DNA of 8,054 nt from contig SVEW01000103.1 of the NCBI GenBank assembly GCA_015057205.1, positions 1 to 8,054 of the forward strand, in the 5' to 3' direction. Made by a program: the position numbers and the translations under genes. The notes beneath the pieces are model-generated. The model was not told where the DNA came from. It saw only the letters and a list, made by a program, of their open reading frames with translations, and ran no database searches. The stretch is from Lachnospiraceae bacterium. Its GTDB lineage: Bacteria > Bacillota > Clostridia > Lachnospirales > Lachnospiraceae. Below, one piece after another: positions 4,986-8,054 of this stretch; position 1 is the first letter of the stretch; each line of letters starts with the position of its first letter.

Positions 4986-6896
4986 TTACTTCATCTGCTT
5001 TCTCTCTGTCTCCTTGCCGCACCACTGGGTAATCTTGCATTCATCCAAATAAGCCATCAGCGGTTTCGCCGCTTTTCGGCTTACATCCAATAAATCACGC
5101 AAACTAGCAAAAGAAAGGATTTCATTGCTCTCAAAATAGGTAAGCACCTTTTCTTTTATTTGTTCCGCCAATTCCGGTGTAGTGACAGTTGTATCATGTA
5201 TGCACACCAATTGTCCTACCCGCACTAAGTTGTCCACAATGTCATGAAGTTCCTCCGGCTCAGCCAGCTTCAATTCCGCGTAATCGTATAATGCAAAACC
5301 AGCTTCGCTTGCTCGTTTCACAACTTCAGTCTGCACCTTTTCGTAGGTCTCATCCTGACGCGGTTGGTGCTGCGCAAGCCAGATACAATCCCCATCTTCG
5401 CAAAGCAATTCCTGCTGTATCAAATAAGTCATATATGGCTCTAGTGCCGCAATATCAAAGCTCTTAAATAAACCACTCTTAAAGCCGGTTTTGGTGATAC
5501 CTCGCTTATAAGGATTTTTCTCATGATAGTCCGCCAAAAACTTGCGAATGGTCATCCACATGGCATCCGCATCCGTAAAAGACCAATAGAAATCTTTCTT
5601 GCGGCCATGCAGGACAAAACAGCGCTCCTCCTGCTCAACGGTAGTGGCAATTTCTTTTAGCTCCCCTTCTTCCATCTGAGTCTGGGCAAGCAATTTATCC
5701 AAGGATAACGGGCTCTTTGGAGAACTTTCCAGTGTACTGAAAAACAGTTCCTCCTGTTTCCCGTCCCGCCGCTGTCTTAACACCGCAAGGGTTTCTTCGT
5801 CAAAGCGTTTGTGCTTTTTCGCATCAATGCTAAGCACCACACCACCGCCCAATGTCTCAAGCGGAGACAAAAAGCGAATAACGAATTTATCGTTTCGCTT
5901 TACGCAGACCTCCCGTTCGCAAATCAATTGGGCAAACCCTTCTTCGCCGGCTGTTAATTCATTTTTGTCAAGTAATACCACGCGGGCAATCACCTCATCC
6001 GTTCCGATATGCAAATGCACACGACTCTGATTCTTCACCACACGCTTGCAATCCGCACTCAACGTCATCACCACATCCAAACGATTGCTTGGGGTCATGG
6101 ATTCCGGATAAGCCAACACCATGCCACGCTTCACGTCCTCTTTTGCCACACCTTGCAAAAGCACTGCCGCACGCTGTCCTGCGTAAGCCATTTCGATATC
6201 GTCCCCGTGGGTCTGCAGGCTACGAACCTTTGTGGTCAACCCGGTGGGATAAAGCATGACTTCCTGATTCACGCCAATGGTTCCTTCCAATACCGTTCCG
6301 GCAACCACCGTTCCAAAACCTTTTACCGTAAATAACCGGTCCACCGGAATACGGAAGTGGCCTCCAATGTCACGATTGTGGGTAGCGGCAGATGCTTTTG
6401 ACACCAGGAGTGCCTTTAAATCCTCAATACCGTCACCCTTGATAGCACTTACCTTCACCCGTGGCCAGCTTGCAAATACGCGTCCGGTAAGTTCTTCCGC
6501 AATTTCTTCTTCCATCATATCCGCCCATTCCGGATCGACCATGTCAAGCTTCGTCAGTACAATGATACCATTGGTAATACCAAGCTGCTCTAAAATATCC
6601 AAATGCTCCCTGGTCTGTGGCATAATCCCTTCGTCCAATGCCACCGTTAATAGCACCAAATCCATACCACACACGCCCGCCAACATATTCGGAAGGAATT
6701 TCTCATGTCCCGGAACATCGATGATGCCTGCCCGCATGCCTCCCGGCAAGTCAAAATAGGTAAATCCCAAATCGATGGTAATGCCTCGCTTTATTTCTTC
6801 TTTATGGGTGTCGGTTTCGCGCCCGGTCAGGGCACGAATCAACGCCGTTTTTCCATGGTCAATGTGACCAGCAGTTCCAATGATGATATGTTCCAT
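4986..6896 (-). CDS. selB: SelB, selenocysteine-specific translation elongation factor
   Basis: This 636-residue protein is a full-length bacterial SelB. The GTPase domain shows all loops in order: GHIDHGKT (G10-T17), GITID (38-42), DVPGHE (60-65), TKLD (115-118) and SAIKG (150-154). Two EF-Tu-like beta-barrel domains follow (from about residue 175, e.g. FTVKGFGTVVAGTVLEG), then a long C-terminal region of winged-helix domains (about 390-636) that in SelB binds the SECIS hairpin of selenoprotein mRNAs. The protein carries selenocysteinyl-tRNA(Sec) to the ribosome at UGA codons. The start at 6896 is chosen over an in-frame upstream ATG at 6998 because AAAGAGG sits seven bases before it and the protein then begins MEHIIIGTAGHIDHGKT, as the family does; the longer version would run into the repeat element. 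It is transcribed alone from a promoter near 7065. selA, selC and selD are not nearby. Its user here is probably PrdB. Confidence 0.96.
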   Translation of the reverse strand: MEHIIIGTAGHIDHGKTALIRALTGRETDTHKEEIKRGITIDLGFTYFDLPGGMRAGIIDVPGHEKFLPNMLAGVCGMDLVLLTVALDEGIMPQTREHLDILEQLGITNGIIVLTKLDMVDPEWADMMEEEIAEELTGRVFASWPRVKVSAIKGDGIEDLKALLVSKASAATHNRDIGGHFRIPVDRLFTVKGFGTVVAGTVLEGTIGVNQEVMLYPTGLTTKVRSLQTHGDDIEMAYAGQRAAVLLQGVAKEDVKRGMVLAYPESMTPSNRLDVVMTLSADCKRVVKNQSRVHLHIGTDEVIARVVLLDKNELTAGEEGFAQLICEREVCVKRNDKFVIRFLSPLETLGGGVVLSIDAKKHKRFDEETLAVLRQRRDGKQEELFFSTLESSPKSPLSLDKLLAQTQMEEGELKEIATTVEQEERCFVLHGRKKDFYWSFTDADAMWMTIRKFLADYHEKNPYKRGITKTGFKSGLFKSFDIAALEPYMTYLIQQELLCEDGDCIWLAQHQPRQDETYEKVQTEVVKRASEAGFALYDYAELKLAEPEELHDIVDNLVRVGQLVCIHDTTVTTPELAEQIKEKVLTYFESNEILSFASLRDLLDVSRKAAKPLMAYLDECKITQWCGKETERKQMK

Positions 6897-6902
6897 AGTA
6901 AA

Positions 6903-6909
6903 CCTCTTT
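6903..6909 (-). promoter_or_regulatory. selB: Ribosome site fixing the selB start
   Basis: On the minus strand AAAGAGG precedes ATG (6894-6896) by six bases (TTTACT). It lies nine bases outside the large inverted-repeat element, so the folded leader would not itself mask it. Confidence 0.7.
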
Positions 6910-6918
6910 AATCTGAAA

Positions 6919-7060
6919 TAACTGTTCAGAGCCAAGCCAGGAAATACCCCGTATTTCCTGGCTAAAGGCTCTCGCCAAATGGATATATACAAAACCACAG
7001 CTATTCAAGCAAGCTTGATAACTGTGGTTTTGTATATATCCGCTTGGCTCTGAACAGTTA
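6919..7060. repeat. 142-base highly structured inverted-repeat element in the selB leader
   Basis: The ends are a 19-bp perfect inverted repeat (6919-6937 with 7042-7060), beginning TAACTGTTCAGAGCC. Inside are two strong hairpins. The first is AGCCAGGAAATAC (6935-6947), loop CCC, GTATTTCCTGGCT (6951-6963). The second is a 20-bp perfect stem, 6981-7000 with 7022-7041, capped by an inner TCAAGC/GCTTGA stem. The segment 6967-6978 holds partial copies of both outer arms (GGCTCT and GCCAA), so two tandem hairpins (6928-6972 and 6974-7048) can form in place of the closed three-way junction. No protein is encoded. It could be a MITE-like insertion or a regulatory leader RNA of selB; it is not a tRNA by shape. 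Confidence 0.8.
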
Positions 7061-7061
7061 C

Positions 7062-7070
7062 ATTATAACA
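7062..7070 (-). promoter_or_regulatory. Extended -10 promoter of selB
   Basis: Minus strand TGTTATAAT (7070 to 7062) is a perfect extended -10 element (TGnTATAAT). I see no good -35 box at the expected distance, which extended -10 promoters tolerate. The predicted transcription start is near 7055, just inside the right arm of the inverted-repeat element, so nearly the whole element would be in the selB leader RNA. Confidence 0.6.
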
Positions 7071-7074
7071 AAGA

Positions 7075-7096
7075 AGAGGGTGGAAAACCACCCTCT
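7075..7096 (-). terminator. Terminator of the DUF4179-like gene
   Basis: On the minus strand a 9-bp stem (AGAGGGTGG with CCACCCTCT) with a TTTT loop is followed by TCTTTGTT. It begins three bases after the stop codon of the preceding gene and ends just before the selB promoter, so it separates the two transcription units. Confidence 0.8.
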
Positions 7097-7099
7097 GCC

Positions 7100-8054
7100 T
7101 TACTTTTGTGTATCGATTTCCATGCTCCACTTCGGATGCACGATATATTCCGGATAATTTCTTACGAAATGTACCAGGCCATTTTCATCCATACTTAATT
7201 CCTTTATTTCATAAATATATTGGTATTCCCGCGGTTTCTGAATCTCACCGCTCGTTGATTCTGCCGAAATCCATGATGTCTCACCAGTTTTGGCGTCCCT
7301 CACATAACCAAATGGATCGCTATTGTAAATCTCATCCCATAGAGGCTTATTTGTAGTAATCACAACTTTTTTACCGTTGTGTTTCACTTTAAAATCTTTC
7401 AGTGGGCCGTGTTCATCATATAGGGTATTGTTGTTTAAATCAAGCGTCACTTCCCGCATGGATTCGGGCAATTGCATTACATACTTTAACCCTAATTTTA
7501 ACTTCTTTTTCGACCAATAGTATCCACCATCCAAATACTCCTTATGGGTGCTTTTATCATCACCGTCTGGAAAATACGAGCAACCGGTTAAGTAATGTTT
7601 TCCAACCGTTTTCTTTCCATCACTTAAGGTAAATTCCATATCCACTGTTCTCGAAAACTCCAGGTCATCCTCATCCAGATACTTCACTTCAACCTCCGTG
7701 GACAACGGATACATCGTTACCTTATTGATTTGATAGCGCAATCCGTTAATTTCAAATTTCTTATTAATCACATATTCTTTTGCCGGAAGTTTATCCCTAT
7801 TGCTAAAGGTCATCTTAACGTTTTCGGCCACCTCTTTCTGTGCCTCCTTATCGCGAATGGAAAAGGAAATCGCAACATTCTTATGATATTCCCTCCAGGA
7901 AACTCCAGCCTGAATTGTGGTGTTTTCAATCTCTTTCTCACTTAAATATGGCACATCTGCAGATGCAGTACCGTGCTCAATCTCTTTTCCCGTATCTGCA
8001 TCCGTCAAGGAATCAATGAACAGACCATAGCCTTTCTTTTTCCAATCCCCGTCA
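7100..8054 (-). CDS. Probable DUF4179/DUF5643-type extracytoplasmic protein (N-terminus missing)
   Basis: This is the C-terminal 317 residues of a gene that starts beyond the right edge; the frame is open to base 8053 and ends at TAA 7100-7102. The apparent start at 8008 is only an internal TTG. The visible part is hydrophilic, rich in beta-strand and lysine/aspartate/glutamate, with no membrane segment. The passage GLRYQINKVTMYPLSTEVEV resembles the signature of DUF5643, the domain that follows DUF4179 in membrane-anchored proteins of Firmicutes often encoded beside ECF sigma factors. If so, the missing N-terminus should hold a short cytoplasmic part, one membrane helix and the DUF4179 domain, and this part lies outside the cell membrane, possibly acting in signal sensing as an anti-sigma factor. 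The family call is from pattern memory and moderate; the role is inferred. It has no evident link to the selenium genes and has its own terminator. Confidence 0.5.
   Translation of the reverse strand, partial: DGDWKKKGYGLFIDSLTDADTGKEIEHGTASADVPYLSEKEIENTTIQAGVSWREYHKNVAISFSIRDKEAQKEVAENVKMTFSNRDKLPAKEYVINKKFEINGLRYQINKVTMYPLSTEVEVKYLDEDDLEFSRTVDMEFTLSDGKKTVGKHYLTGCSYFPDGDDKSTHKEYLDGGYYWSKKKLKLGLKYVMQLPESMREVTLDLNNNTLYDEHGPLKDFKVKHNGKKVVITTNKPLWDEIYNSDPFGYVRDAKTGETSWISAESTSGEIQKPREYQYIYEIKELSMDENGLVHFVRNYPEYIVHPKWSMEIDTQK

Noticed and set aside
6897..6998. N-terminal extension of SelB by 34 residues from an upstream ATG
   Set aside because: The extension would be translated from the inverted-repeat element, has no ribosome site, and SelB proteins begin at the MEHIIIGTAGHIDHGKT motif, which has its own Shine-Dalgarno sequence.
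4580..7060. selC, tRNA(Sec), near selB
   Set aside because: I looked in both gaps for a long-acceptor tRNA with a UCA anticodon and the usual T-loop sequence and found none; the 6919-7060 element has no tRNA-like arms.
8006..8008. TTG start of the last minus-strand gene
   Set aside because: The frame stays open to the window edge and no ribosome site precedes the TTG, so it is an internal leucine codon of a truncated gene.

Overview
The window looks like a chromosomal piece of an anaerobic, amino-acid-fermenting Firmicute (Clostridia, perhaps Lachnospiraceae). The reasons are the end of a D-proline reductase (Stickland fermentation) operon, strong AGGAGG-type ribosome sites, moderate base composition, and a full set of selenium-associated genes. 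This assignment is inference; no rRNA or other taxonomic marker is present.

Layout. (1) 1-711, plus strand: the 3' end of prdD and a complete prdE, closed by a hairpin at 715-738 that lies between convergent genes. (2) 764-2835, minus strand: a two-gene operon with a cysteine desulfurase-family PLP enzyme first and an overlapping LysR-type regulator of the selenium-associated type. (3) 2836-2983: a divergent control region with two facing extended -10 promoters. (4) 2984-4538, plus strand: a yedE-type membrane protein, a short TusA-like protein and a DUF3343 protein, closed by a strong terminator. (5) 4580-4985: a gene-free stretch holding a GC-rich hairpin and a cluster of degenerate GGGTG/CACCC inverted repeats. 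(6) 4986-6896, minus strand: selB, the selenocysteine-specific elongation factor. (7) 6897-7099: the selB leader, with an extended -10 promoter and a 142-base, almost fully self-complementary element bounded by a 19-bp perfect inverted repeat. (8) 7100-8054, minus strand: the C-terminal 317 residues of a probable DUF4179/DUF5643-type extracytoplasmic protein, unrelated to selenium.

How the genes fit together. D-proline reductase is a selenoenzyme, since its PrdB subunit carries selenocysteine. It therefore depends on SelB for UGA decoding and on a selenium supply. YedE (membrane, putative selenium or sulfur transport), the TusA-like and DUF3343 small thiol proteins (putative carriers) and the desulfurase/selenocysteine-lyase-like enzyme form a plausible uptake-and-delivery chain. 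The LysR protein could control the divergent pair of operons. selA, selC, selD and prdA/prdB are not in the window. The main unexplained structures are the selB leader element and the intergenic repeat cluster.
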